Shown here piece after piece: positions 42,617 through 51,039 of a stretch of DNA of 64,000 bases. The position numbers were made by a program, and so were the translations under genes. Location of the stretch: the NCBI RefSeq assembly GCF_044464525.1, contig NZ_JBIQLE010000018.1:8804-72803 (forward strand), read 5' to 3'. Position 1 is the first letter of the stretch. Each line of letters begins with the position of its first letter. The notes under the pieces are model-generated. The model was not told where the DNA came from. It searched no databases and saw only the letters and a program-made list of their open reading frames with translations. The DNA comes from Pusillimonas sp044464525 (GTDB lineage: Bacteria > Pseudomonadota > Gammaproteobacteria > Burkholderiales > Burkholderiaceae_B).

Positions 42617-44377
42617 TCAATCGCCCAGCACAACTCCTTCGCGACGGGGGTCGGCGCCACCCGACAAACCATTTTGATCCATGACGATGCCTTGCAGGCC
42701 GCTCGGGAATTCATGCAGGCTCACATCGTGACCCATTGCGCGAAGCGGCTGCACCAATTGCTCAAGCGAAGTCCCGCGTTCTAGCTCGGTCTGCTTATTG
42801 CGACTGCCATAGTTGGGCAACGAAATGGCCTGTTGGACGTTGAGCTTCCAGTCAATGACGCCGACCAGCGTCTTGGCGACGTAATTCATAATGGCGCTGC
42901 CTCCTGGCGACCCCACCGCCATGAAAGGAAGGCCGGCGCGAAACACGATAATCGGCGCCATCGTGCTGCGCGGCCGCTTGTTGGGCTCAACGCGATTGGC
43001 AACCAACTTTCCATCTTCATCCACCGGATTGCGAGAAAAATCGGTGAGCTGATTATTAAGCAGGAAGCCACGCACAAAAATCTTGCTGCCGAATGCCGAC
43101 TCGATGGAGGTTGTCATGGAAAGCACATTGCCTTCAGCGTCTGCGGCCACTATGTGGGTAGTCGATGGTATCTCCAGGGCATCGTCCCGCCCCAGCTCCG
43201 CCAAGCGGGAAAGAGGGTCTCCAGGCGGGGCCGTTCCCATGCTCTGTTCCGGCTGAACAAGGCCGGCTCGCGCCTTAAGGTACACGGGATCGATCAAGCT
43301 CTTGACCGGAACCTCGACAAAATCCGGATCGGCAAAGTAGTAATCGCGATCCGCATACGCCAGGCGGCCTGCCTCTGAAAAGTAATGCACCGCCTCTTTA
43401 CTGGTTGGGCCGAAGGTAGCCATGGGAAACTGCTCGAGAATTCCCAGCATTTGCAAGATGCCAGCCCCCCCCGAACTAGGAGGCGGCATGCCGCAAACAC
43501 GATAAATGCGATACATCCCGCACACCGGGCCGCGCTCCTTCGCTTGGTAGGCAGCCAAATCCGCCAGCGTCATATCGCCCGGCCGTTCGTGCCCATTCAC
43601 GGCAGCGACAACGTCAGCGGCAATGTCGCCGGTATAGAACACTTTGGCGCCACCTGCCGCCGCCCGCCGAAACACATCGGCCAGCGCAGGATTCTTCAGC
43701 ACATGGCCGACAGGCCACGGTTTTCCTTCCTCGTCAAAGAAGTAAGCTGCCGCCGCGGCCTGCTCGGCCAGCCCCTTGCTACGGCTGATCATCGAATGCA
43801 TCCGGTGCGAAACGGGAAAGCCCTCTTCGGCGAGCTTGATCGCGGGTGCGAAAAGGTCGTGCCAGGGCAGTTTTCCCTGTTGCATGTGCGCCAGTTCCAT
43901 TGCACGTAACAGGCCCGGCACGCCCACTGAAAGACCGCTGTTGATCGCGGCGCCGAACGGCAGTGGCCGACCATCGCGCATGAAGCGCTCGGGTGTGGCC
44001 GACGCCGGAGCGGTCTCACGACCGTCATAGGTTTTGACGGTGTCATTAGCCCTGTCGTAATACACAATAAAGCCGCCACCGCCTATTCCTGACGACTGGG
44101 GCTCTGTCAGATTAAGCACAAGCTGGGCGGCAATTGCGGCATCAATGGCGCTACCGCCCTTTTTCAGCATCGCATAGCCCGCTTCCGAGGCCAGCGGGTT
44201 TGCACTGGCCACCATGAAGTGCTTTGCGCGCACCAGCTCTTTTTCAACGTAGCCGCTGCCAGCCTCGGGGTTGAGGTCTTCGTCGGCCAACGGTGCTGTC
44301 ACGAGTTGGGCGGCAGCCGCGGCGCCATATAAAAAAGCCGCCATCGCCACAGCAAGGCATTTCTTGTGAATCTGCAT
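42617..44377 (-). CDS. ggt: Gamma-glutamyltransferase
   Basis: The protein has 586 residues with a signal peptide (KCLAVAMAAFLYGAAAAAQ), so it acts in the periplasm. The N-terminal part carries DAAIAAQLVLNLTEPQSSG, then GGGGFIVYYD, then YDGRETAP. The autocleavage and nucleophile Thr lies in EIPSTTHIVAADAEG; downstream DPRREGVVLG is a typical end. GGT cleaves or transfers gamma-glutamyl groups of glutathione and other gamma-glutamyl compounds, releasing glutamate. The ATG at 44377 was chosen for the signal peptide, with AGGGG nearby. The following gltJKL genes can import the released glutamate. Confidence 0.93.
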   Translation of the reverse strand: MQIHKKCLAVAMAAFLYGAAAAAQLVTAPLADEDLNPEAGSGYVEKELVRAKHFMVASANPLASEAGYAMLKKGGSAIDAAIAAQLVLNLTEPQSSGIGGGGFIVYYDRANDTVKTYDGRETAPASATPERFMRDGRPLPFGAAINSGLSVGVPGLLRAMELAHMQQGKLPWHDLFAPAIKLAEEGFPVSHRMHSMISRSKGLAEQAAAAAYFFDEEGKPWPVGHVLKNPALADVFRRAAAGGAKVFYTGDIAADVVAAVNGHERPGDMTLADLAAYQAKERGPVCGMYRIYRVCGMPPPSSGGAGILQMLGILEQFPMATFGPTSKEAVHYFSEAGRLAYADRDYYFADPDFVEVPVKSLIDPVYLKARAGLVQPEQSMGTAPPGDPLSRLAELGRDDALEIPSTTHIVAADAEGNVLSMTTSIESAFGSKIFVRGFLLNNQLTDFSRNPVDEDGKLVANRVEPNKRPRSTMAPIIVFRAGLPFMAVGSPGGSAIMNYVAKTLVGVIDWKLNVQQAISLPNYGSRNKQTELERGTSLEQLVQPLRAMGHDVSLHEFPSGLQGIVMDQNGLSGGADPRREGVVLGD

Positions 44378-44611
44378 AACCTTGGAAACCCCTTTGATAA
44401 CACTTTGGCCCGTCTGCGGCTTTGCAAACGCACTCACAAACTGTACGAATTGTGACTTCAGCGGCGGCCCGCTGCAACAAAGCGGTTACCAACTACCCCG
44501 TGGCATGCATCAATAGTTTCAGTTCGCTGCAAAACGCCGCTTGAGACTTGTGGCTGCTAGGCGGGCTGGCTACGCTTGACCCATTACTTAATGGCAAACG
44601 GAGCAAACCCC

Positions 44612-44956
44612 ATGAATAAGCCGTTCAACCTCGTTAAGCTGTCCATCATAGGCATACTGGCCTTTGCCATGGCCGGATGCGCTTCGGCACGTGACCGCAA
44701 AACCGACAATACACTGATAGGCGCCGGCCTGGGCGCCGCCGCCGGGGCGGTCATTTCCCAGGGCGACCCTCTGTACGCCATCGGTGGAGCAGCCGCCGGC
44801 GGCCTGCTGGGCAACATTCTTACCGAAGAGCGCCGCTCCAATCGTCGCGACTGGAATCGAGGCGGCCGCAGCCATTACAACGGTCCTCCACATCGGCAGG
44901 TACACAAGCGCCATCACCACAAAGGACCCAAGCACCATCATCGCCGTCACCGCTGA
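44612..44956 (+). CDS. Glycine-zipper lipoprotein with His-rich tail
   Basis: The protein has 114 residues. The lipobox MAGC places Cys near residue 21. A glycine-zipper hairpin (IGAGLGAAAGAVISQG and AIGGAAAGGLLGN) is followed by a basic tail with more than ten histidines (HKRHHHKGPKHHHRRHR). Such proteins are small outer-membrane lipoproteins of the 17-kDa antigen/YMGG type. The tail could bind metal or the cell surface; that is inference. The ATG at 44612 begins directly at the signal peptide. Confidence 0.85.
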   Translation: MNKPFNLVKLSIIGILAFAMAGCASARDRKTDNTLIGAGLGAAAGAVISQGDPLYAIGGAAAGGLLGNILTEERRSNRRDWNRGGRSHYNGPPHRQVHKRHHHKGPKHHHRRHR

Positions 44957-45056
44957 TTGTGTCTCGGCCAAGGCATAAGTCAGTGTACTGAACTGCTGGT
45001 TCACGCCTAAGAAAACCCGTTTCCGCATACGCGGGAAACCAGTTCAGAGCAGCATA

Positions 45057-45094
45057 AAATCGGCTTGTCTCCACTTTTAGACAGGCCGATTTTT
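45057..45094 (+). terminator. Rho-independent terminator
   Basis: AAATCGGCTTGTCT and AGACAGGCCGATTT form a 14-bp stem with one G-T pair and an 8-nt loop, followed by TTTTT on the plus strand. It ends the transcript of the glycine-zipper gene about 100 bp after its stop codon. A second, smaller hairpin occurs at about 45015-45040 in this 348-bp space. Confidence 0.75.
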
Positions 45095-45304
45095 CGTCTG
45101 GTGGAAAAATTGCGTTCTTAGGGGCTATACCTAAAGACAAAGCACACTGAATGTGACAAACTGTCGGTCAACTTGACGCGCGCCAATTTCTTTTGTGGCT
45201 ATACGTTGCTAATATTGAAAAATATTAAAAAACAACGATGGAAAACCACCTGCGCGCGGTCAGGTCGGCATGAACAATTCGAGTCTACCCTTGGAGAAGA
45301 CAAC

Positions 45305-46471
45305 ATGAAGCGCATTCTGAAAACCGTGCTTGCAACCAGCCTGCTTGCTGTAGCAGCAACGGCGCAGGCGGCAGAGCCGTTCAAAATCGGCTTGATCCTG
45401 CCCATGACAGGGCCGTTCGCCTCAACCGGCAAACAAATCAACACCGCAGTCAAACTATATATGGACCAGCACGGCGACACCGTTGCAGGCCGCAAAATCC
45501 AGGTTATCCTCAAAGACGACACCGGCTTGGCCCCCGAAGTTACCCGCCGCCTCGCACAAGAGCTGGTCGTGCAAGAAAAAGTCAACGCCTTGGCCGGTTT
45601 CGGGCTGACCCCGCTGGCTTTTGCCGCCGCTCCGGTTGCCACCCAATCCAAGACGCCCATGGTGGTGATGGCCGCGGCCACCTCCTCCATCATGGAAAAG
45701 TCGCCCTACATCGTGCGCACGTCGCAAACCGTGCCGCAAATCGTTACGCCCATTGCACAATGGGCGGCGCGTCCCGATTCCGGCATCAAGCGGGTTACCA
45801 CGCTTATCTCCGACTACGGTCCGGGCCACGATTCCGAAAAAGTCTTCGTTAAAGAGTTCACCGCCAATGGCGGAGAAATCGTCGAGTCGCTGCGGGTACC
45901 CCTGCAAAACCCCGATTTCGCTCCCTTCCTGCAGCGCGTAAAAGACAGCAAGCCCGATGCGGTCTTCATCTTCGTGCCTTCCGGCGCCGGCACCGCCCTC
46001 ATGAAGCAGTTCGTTGAAAAAGGCCTTAAAGAAGCCGGCATCAAGCTCATCGGCACCGGCGACGTGCTCGACGACGACCTGCTGCCCAGCATGGGCTCCG
46101 AAGCCCTTGACATCGTTACCGGCCAGCACTACTCGGCTGCGCACGACTCCCCCGAAAACAAAGAGTATGTCGAGGCGTTCCGCAAGGCTTCCGGCAACAT
46201 GCGGCCCAACTTCATGTCGGTGGGCGGCTACGACGGTATGCACGTAATCTATGCCGCGCTTGAAAAGGCCGGCGCCGACGCCACGGGCGATCAACTGCTC
46301 GACGCCATGAAGGGCATGAGCTGGACCAGCCCCCGCGGCCCCATCTCCATCGATCCCGAAACCCGCGATATCGTGCAAAACGTCTATATCCGTCGCTCTG
46401 AAATGGTCGACGGCGAAATCTACAACGTCGAATTCGAAACCTTCAAAGACGTAAAAGACCCCGGCCTATAA
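45305..46471 (+). CDS. LivK-type ABC transporter substrate-binding protein
   Basis: The protein has 388 residues. The signal peptide (LLAVAATAQA then A) is followed by EPFKIGLILPMTGPFASTG, typical of periplasmic binding proteins for aliphatic amides, branched-chain amino acids or aromatic compounds. GGAGAAG lies six bases before the ATG. It is the second LivK-type receptor in this window with no permease nearby. The flavin monooxygenase and maleylacetate reductase genes downstream suggest an aromatic ligand. Confidence 0.87.
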   Translation: MKRILKTVLATSLLAVAATAQAAEPFKIGLILPMTGPFASTGKQINTAVKLYMDQHGDTVAGRKIQVILKDDTGLAPEVTRRLAQELVVQEKVNALAGFGLTPLAFAAAPVATQSKTPMVVMAAATSSIMEKSPYIVRTSQTVPQIVTPIAQWAARPDSGIKRVTTLISDYGPGHDSEKVFVKEFTANGGEIVESLRVPLQNPDFAPFLQRVKDSKPDAVFIFVPSGAGTALMKQFVEKGLKEAGIKLIGTGDVLDDDLLPSMGSEALDIVTGQHYSAAHDSPENKEYVEAFRKASGNMRPNFMSVGGYDGMHVIYAALEKAGADATGDQLLDAMKGMSWTSPRGPISIDPETRDIVQNVYIRRSEMVDGEIYNVEFETFKDVKDPGL

Positions 46472-46484
46472 GCCGGCACCCAGT

Positions 46485-46536
46485 CTCGGCGCCCCGCTCA
46501 GCTCGCAAGTTGCGGGCCATAGTCGGGGGCGCCGAG
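46485..46536. terminator. GC-rich hairpin after livK-type gene
   Basis: CTCGGCGCCCC and GGGGCGCCGAG form a perfect 11-bp stem with a 30-nt loop, 13 bp after the stop codon. There is no T-tract. A transcript-end or mRNA-stability element is possible. Confidence 0.45.
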
Positions 46537-46650
46537 CCATCTCCTCCCCCGCCGGTTATGTTGCGCAAGCTTCATAACCGGTGCGGCACTGCTTCACTTC
46601 CCTAAGCCCTGCACCAATTGCCCTTGGCGAGCAAACGCGCCCAGGCGCCA

Positions 46651-46702
46651 CATTGCCATTGCCATTGCCAGCCCCGGTCCATCGCCATCGCCATCGCCAT
46701 GC
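46651..46702. repeat. Imperfect hexanucleotide repeats (CATTGC and CATCGC)
   Basis: Three CATTGC units, then an 11-base interruption, then three CATCGC units and a partial. It lies in the 308-bp space between the LivK-type gene and the NTF2-like gene, just upstream of the latter's promoter region. No gene reads through it. Confidence 0.8.
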
Positions 46703-46779
46703 CTGTCGGCCCGGCCGCGCCATGCGCTGCAATGATGTAGCATAATCCGGAGCATGGATTCACTTTCCGGAGAGTCGGC

Positions 46780-47424
46780 ATGGACCAAGACTTCAAGAAC
46801 AGGCTGCAAATCGCAGAAGTAGTGCAGAATTGGGCGATATGGCGCGACGCCGGTTTTTGGGACCGCTTCGCCACTGTTTGGCACGATGACGGCTGGATGT
46901 CCGCCACTTGGTTCCAGGGCCCCGCCTCGCAATTCATTGAGGTTAGCCGCAGCGGCTTCGAAAAAGGCGTTTCCATCCTGCACTTTCTGGGCGGCGGCAG
47001 CGTCGACGTGCAAGGCAAGCGCGCCATTGCCCAAACCAAAATGACCATCAGCCAGCGAGCCGAGGTGGACGGGCAGCGAGTGGATGTGCTGTGCACCGGC
47101 CGTTTCTATGATTTTTTCGAACAGCGCAACATCGCCGGAAGGGACGAGTGGCGTATCGTACGCCGTCAGCCCATCTATGAAAAAGACCGCATCGACCTTC
47201 TGAACCCTGCGGCACGTCTTGAGCTGGACCAAACCCTGCTTCAGCAATTTCCACAAGGCTACCGCCACCTTGCCTATCTGCAATCCCGCCTTGGCTTCAA
47301 GATCAAGCCTGATATGCCCGAGCTGACCGGCCCGATAGTGCAGGCCTTGTATCAGCGCGGCCAGAAGTGGCTGGAAGGCGCCGAGTCGGCTTTCGACGAG
47401 CACCCTGTTGCCAGCGGCATCTGA
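46780..47424 (+). CDS. NTF2/SnoaL-like fold protein
   Basis: The protein has 214 residues. The N-terminal half (IAEVVQNWAIWRDAGFWDRFATVW, then GGGSVDVQGKRAIAQTKMTI) is a SnoaL_4/NTF2-like domain of the kind seen in ring-hydroxylating dioxygenase small subunits and dehydratases. The C-terminal third is an extra helical part. GGAGAG precedes the ATG. The catalytic role is unknown. It precedes a MarR gene and the hydroxylase/maleylacetate reductase pair, so a role in the same aromatic pathway is likely. Confidence 0.72.
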   Translation: MDQDFKNRLQIAEVVQNWAIWRDAGFWDRFATVWHDDGWMSATWFQGPASQFIEVSRSGFEKGVSILHFLGGGSVDVQGKRAIAQTKMTISQRAEVDGQRVDVLCTGRFYDFFEQRNIAGRDEWRIVRRQPIYEKDRIDLLNPAARLELDQTLLQQFPQGYRHLAYLQSRLGFKIKPDMPELTGPIVQALYQRGQKWLEGAESAFDEHPVASGI

Positions 47425-47487
47425 CCAGGCCCCCGCCATAAACTTTTTTGCGGGTTCAGACCTACACACTTCGAGCCCCGTATTTCG

Positions 47488-48003
47488 ATGTCCAGCACCA
47501 AGAACAGTAAACCAAAAATAGCCATCCCTTCAGCCGATCCGGCTTCTTCCGAGCCGGCCGCGCCGCATGCTGCCGACCCCCACTGGCGTCGGGAGAACAT
47601 TGGCCGCCTATTGAATGAGGCCATCGACCGCTTTGAAAGTGAAATCTTGCGCCAGATGGAGGCAGCCGGCTACCACGGCTTCTCGCTCAGCCATATCACT
47701 GTCACCCGTAATCTCGACCAGGCAGGTACCCGCGCAACCGAATTGGCGCGGCGAGCCGGCATTACCAAACAGTCCATCAGCGAACTCATAAACCAGCTCG
47801 AAGCTACCGGCATCCTCGAACGCAGGCGCGATCCGGCAGACGGGCGCGCCAAAATCGTCTATTTCACCGAGGCCGGCCTGGCTTGGCTGGACGCCTTCGG
47901 CTCGGCCCTGCACCATGCCGAACAGGAAATGGCCGGCGAACTGGGCGAGGCCCGCTTCAAAGCCCTGAAACAGGCGCTGGCCGCGTACACGCAGTCTTCA
48001 TAA
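47488..48003 (+). CDS. MarR-family transcriptional regulator
   Basis: The protein has 171 residues. A disordered Ser/Pro/Ala-rich N-terminus of about 30 residues precedes the winged helix (ATELARRAGITKQSISELI, then TGILERRRDPADGRAKIVYFT), flanked by dimerisation helices. MarR proteins typically repress until a phenolic ligand binds. It is immediately upstream of a strong promoter for the flavin monooxygenase gene that overlaps a palindrome, so it most likely controls that gene. Confidence 0.9.
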   Translation: MSSTKNSKPKIAIPSADPASSEPAAPHAADPHWRRENIGRLLNEAIDRFESEILRQMEAAGYHGFSLSHITVTRNLDQAGTRATELARRAGITKQSISELINQLEATGILERRRDPADGRAKIVYFTEAGLAWLDAFGSALHHAEQEMAGELGEARFKALKQALAAYTQSS

Positions 48004-48119
48004 CATCGCAAATTCTTAGTAGCCGCAGCAGAACGATTCCCTGCATCTACTTCGCGATCATCGTCTACGAAACCCGTGCTATTACGGTTTCTAAATTCAG
48101 TCGTCAAAGCTGAAGCTTA

Positions 48120-48148
48120 TTGACAATATAGTCAGGCATCCTTACTAT
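48120..48148 (+). promoter_or_regulatory. Sigma-70 promoter of the flavin monooxygenase gene with overlapping palindrome
   Basis: TTGACA (perfect -35) and TACTAT are separated by 17 bp, about 35 bp upstream of the ATG at 48183. The -35 region lies within TGAC-AATATA-GTCA (48121-48134), a symmetrical site in the right place for repression by the MarR protein encoded next to it. Confidence 0.7.
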
Positions 48149-48182
48149 TACCGAAATCGCACTAATTTCCGAAGAGGTCCAT

Positions 48183-49826
48183 ATGCTTCCAGATCAGGTT
48201 TCGGTCGCCATAATCGGCGGCGGTCCCTGCGGCCTGATGCTTGCCAACGAACTGGGTCGACGCGGCATTGACGCCGTGCTGTTCGACGACAAGCCCAGCA
48301 CGGCGTTCAACCCGCAGGCCAACGCAACGCAAGCTCGCACCATGGAGCATTTCCGGCGCCTGGGGTTTGCAGACGAAGTCCGCGACCTGGGCTTGCCCAA
48401 CGATTTTCCCACCGACATCGCCTACTTCACGCGTTATGCACGCTACGAGCTGGCCCGCTTCAGCCTGCCCTCGGCGGCCGAGGCCAAAAAGCGCATTCAT
48501 TCACTGTCGGGCTCGTGGAGTGCGGCCGAGCTGCCCCACCGAGTGTCGCAAAAATATGTCGAGCAAGTTCTACGCAAGCACGCCCAGAAGCTGCCAAGCA
48601 TCAGCATCAACTACGGTTGGCGCATGACAGCCTTCAATGACACAGGCTCGAACGTCGTTATTGATGTCGAGTCGATTGAAGACGGCCGCAAGCACCGCAT
48701 CGTCGCTGCCTATATGCTTGGCGCCGACGGCCCCCGCAGCATAACGCGCGAGCAGCTCGGCTTTCATTACACCGGCGAAACCGGCGTCAAGCGCGACTTC
48801 ATGGGCGGGCGCATGTACGCCATCTATGCCCGCGCCCCCGAGTTCTACAACGTGGTGCCACACGCACCGGCGTGGATGAACGTTTGCGTCAACCCGCAGC
48901 GCCGCGCCTTCATGGCGACGGTCGACGGCAAGGGCGAGTTCGCTTTTCATACGCAGCTGAAAGAAGGCGAGCACGAAGATCAACTCACCGAAGATGATGC
49001 TCGCCGGATGTTCCAGGAAGGCGTGGGCGTTGACGTCCCAGTCGAAATCCTGTCGCATGGCACCTGGACGGCCGGCCACGCCCTGGTCTCGGACGGCATG
49101 CAGAAAGGCCGGGTCTTCATCGGCGGGGACGCGGCCCACCTGTTCACCCCCACCGGCGGCCTGGGCTACAACACAGCCGTCGAAGACGCAGTCAATCTGG
49201 GCTGGAAACTGGCCGCGGTGCTCAAGGGCCAAGCCGATCCAGGCTTGCTCGACACCTACGAGGCCGAGCGCAAGCCACTGGCCGTGCGCAACACAGGCTA
49301 TGCGCGCACTTTTGCCGATTCGCTCGGCCTGTTTGTGCCCGCTGCCGAAATTGAAGACGACAGCACCGCGGGCGAAACAGCTCGACGTGTAGCCGGCGAA
49401 CACATGAACGCCCATGGCCGCGCCGAATTCAACATTCCAGGCATCACATTCGGGGGCCGCTACGATGGCTCGCCTGCGATCATTCCCGATGGCACCACAC
49501 CGCCGCCGGATGGCGCCAATACCTACACCGCCACCGCCTGCCCCGGCGGGCGCCCGCCCCACATGTGGCTGGACGATACACGGTCGCTTTATGATGTCTT
49601 CGGATTCGAATGGACGCTGCTGTGCATGGGCGCCGACACGCAAGGCGCAGCCTTCGTCGAGGCGGCCCGTCAAAACAATGTCGACCTCACCGTCATTGCC
49701 GTTAGGCAGGCCCGCGAATTGTATGAAGCCGACTTCGCGCTGATCCGGCCGGACCAGATCGTGGCGTGGCGCGGTGACTCAATCGGCAACCCTAAGGAAA
49801 TATTCAATAACCTGCTGCAAAAATAA
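48183..49826 (+). CDS. FAD-dependent aromatic monooxygenase (group A, MhpA/PheA-like)
   Basis: The protein has 547 residues. It has the dinucleotide motif GGGPCGLMLANELGRRG near residue 11, a DG-type motif in LGADGPRS, and GDAAHLFTPTGGLGYNTAVE for the flavin ribityl. The C-terminal domain is thioredoxin-like, as in phenol and 3-(3-hydroxyphenyl)propionate hydroxylases. It hydroxylates a phenolic ring using NAD(P)H. The adjacent maleylacetate reductase suggests that the product, directly or via one step, is hydroxyquinol; the ring-cleaving intradiol dioxygenase is not in the window. Confidence 0.88.
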   Translation: MLPDQVSVAIIGGGPCGLMLANELGRRGIDAVLFDDKPSTAFNPQANATQARTMEHFRRLGFADEVRDLGLPNDFPTDIAYFTRYARYELARFSLPSAAEAKKRIHSLSGSWSAAELPHRVSQKYVEQVLRKHAQKLPSISINYGWRMTAFNDTGSNVVIDVESIEDGRKHRIVAAYMLGADGPRSITREQLGFHYTGETGVKRDFMGGRMYAIYARAPEFYNVVPHAPAWMNVCVNPQRRAFMATVDGKGEFAFHTQLKEGEHEDQLTEDDARRMFQEGVGVDVPVEILSHGTWTAGHALVSDGMQKGRVFIGGDAAHLFTPTGGLGYNTAVEDAVNLGWKLAAVLKGQADPGLLDTYEAERKPLAVRNTGYARTFADSLGLFVPAAEIEDDSTAGETARRVAGEHMNAHGRAEFNIPGITFGGRYDGSPAIIPDGTTPPPDGANTYTATACPGGRPPHMWLDDTRSLYDVFGFEWTLLCMGADTQGAAFVEAARQNNVDLTVIAVRQARELYEADFALIRPDQIVAWRGDSIGNPKEIFNNLLQK

Positions 49827-49838
49827 AAATTCCGGCGT

Positions 49839-49883
49839 GGCTCCCGGAGCGCCCGCCGGCGTTCCGGGAGCCATTTTTTTTTG
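49839..49883 (+). terminator. Rho-independent terminator after flavin monooxygenase gene
   Basis: TGGCTCCCGGA and TCCGGGAGCCA form a perfect 11-bp stem with a 14-nt loop, followed by nine T residues on the plus strand. It lies 13 bp after the stop, between the monooxygenase and the maleylacetate reductase gene. Confidence 0.88.
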
Positions 49884-49963
49884 TGAGTAAAGAGACGCGG
49901 CCCTCCTCGCACAGTAAACTTCATAAAACTGCGCGCCCCGCGCCCCGCCATAGCGAGACAGCC

Positions 49964-51028
49964 ATGAACCACGAATTTATCTACGAAGCCCTACCCATCC
50001 GTGTCGTATTCGGTGACGGCAAGTTGGCCGCCCTGCCCGACGAGATCGAAAAACTCGGCGCCTCGAAGGCCCTGGTGTTGAGCACATCGGCCCAAGCCGA
50101 CTGGGCCCGCCAAGTGGCCGGCGTGTTGGGTGAAAAATGCGTGGGCATCTTCAGCGAAGCCGCGATGCATACGCCTGTTGAAGTCACCGAAAAGGCCATG
50201 AAGCAAGTTGCCGACTTGGGCGTCGACTGCGTTGTGGGCTTGGGCGGAGGTTCCACCATCGGCCTGGGCAAGGCAATCGCCCTGCGCACCGGCCTGCCAC
50301 AAGTCGCGGTACCCACCACTTATGCCGGTTCCGAAATGACGCCCATCCTCGGGCAGACCGAAAACGGCGTCAAGACCACCCTGCGTGACGCCGTTGTTTT
50401 GCCCAAGACCGTCATCTACGATGTGGCGCTTACCTTGTCGTTGCCGGTGGCCATGTCAGCCACCAGCGGGCTCAACGCCATGGCCCACGCTGTCGAGGCC
50501 CTGTATGCACAAGACCGCAACCCCATCGTGTCGCTGATGGCCGAAGAAGGCATAGCCGCCCTGGCAAAATCGCTGCCCGGTGTAGTGGCCGACCCGCAAA
50601 ACCGCCAGGCTCGCGCCCAGGCCCAATATGGCGCCTGGCTATGCGGCATCTGCCTGGGCTCGGCCGGCATGGCCCTGCATCACAAGCTGTGCCACGTGCT
50701 GGGCGGCACATTCGACCTGCCCCACGCCGAAACCCATGCCATCATGTTGCCGCACACCGCCGCTTACAACGAGCCCGAAGCACGCGAAGCCATGCATCGG
50801 GCGGCGCGCGCCCTTAAGGCTGACAGCGCGGCCGACGGCCTGTGGGCGCTGGTAGAACGCGTCAAGGCGCCGCGCGCCCTGAAAGATATAGGCATGCCCG
50901 AGTCGGGCATCGACAAAGCCGTTGAGCTCGCCCTGAAAAACCCCTACTGGAACCCGCGCCCTCTAACCGCAAAAGACATCAGGGCGCTGATCCAGCGGGC
51001 ATGGGCCGGAGAACCGCCTCAAGCGTAG
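49964..51028 (+). CDS. Maleylacetate reductase
   Basis: The protein has 354 residues, the family length. It belongs to the iron-containing alcohol dehydrogenase fold: RVVFGDGKL, then VVGLGGGSTIGLGKAIALR and PTTYAGSEMTPILGQT (NAD-binding). The metal-site HHKLCHVLGG and HAETHAIMLPH are of the maleylacetate reductase type. These enzymes reduce maleylacetate to 3-oxoadipate. The ATG at 49964 was chosen because the longer frame has no similarity. It follows the terminator after the monooxygenase, so it may have a separate promoter or depend on read-through. Confidence 0.9.
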   Translation: MNHEFIYEALPIRVVFGDGKLAALPDEIEKLGASKALVLSTSAQADWARQVAGVLGEKCVGIFSEAAMHTPVEVTEKAMKQVADLGVDCVVGLGGGSTIGLGKAIALRTGLPQVAVPTTYAGSEMTPILGQTENGVKTTLRDAVVLPKTVIYDVALTLSLPVAMSATSGLNAMAHAVEALYAQDRNPIVSLMAEEGIAALAKSLPGVVADPQNRQARAQAQYGAWLCGICLGSAGMALHHKLCHVLGGTFDLPHAETHAIMLPHTAAYNEPEAREAMHRAARALKADSAADGLWALVERVKAPRALKDIGMPESGIDKAVELALKNPYWNPRPLTAKDIRALIQRAWAGEPPQA

Positions 51029-51039
51029 TGTTGAACCAC

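Noticed and set aside
45455..46378. A 307-codon minus-strand open frame opposite the LivK-type receptor
   Set aside because: Same reasoning; the plus-strand product is unambiguous.
46485..46536. Strong terminator after the LivK-type gene at 45305
   Set aside because: The stem is perfect but there is no T-tract and the loop is long, so it is recorded only as a low-confidence hairpin.
48570..49673. A 367-codon minus-strand open frame opposite the flavin monooxygenase
   Set aside because: Shadow of the well-supported plus-strand gene, with no domain or ribosome-binding site.
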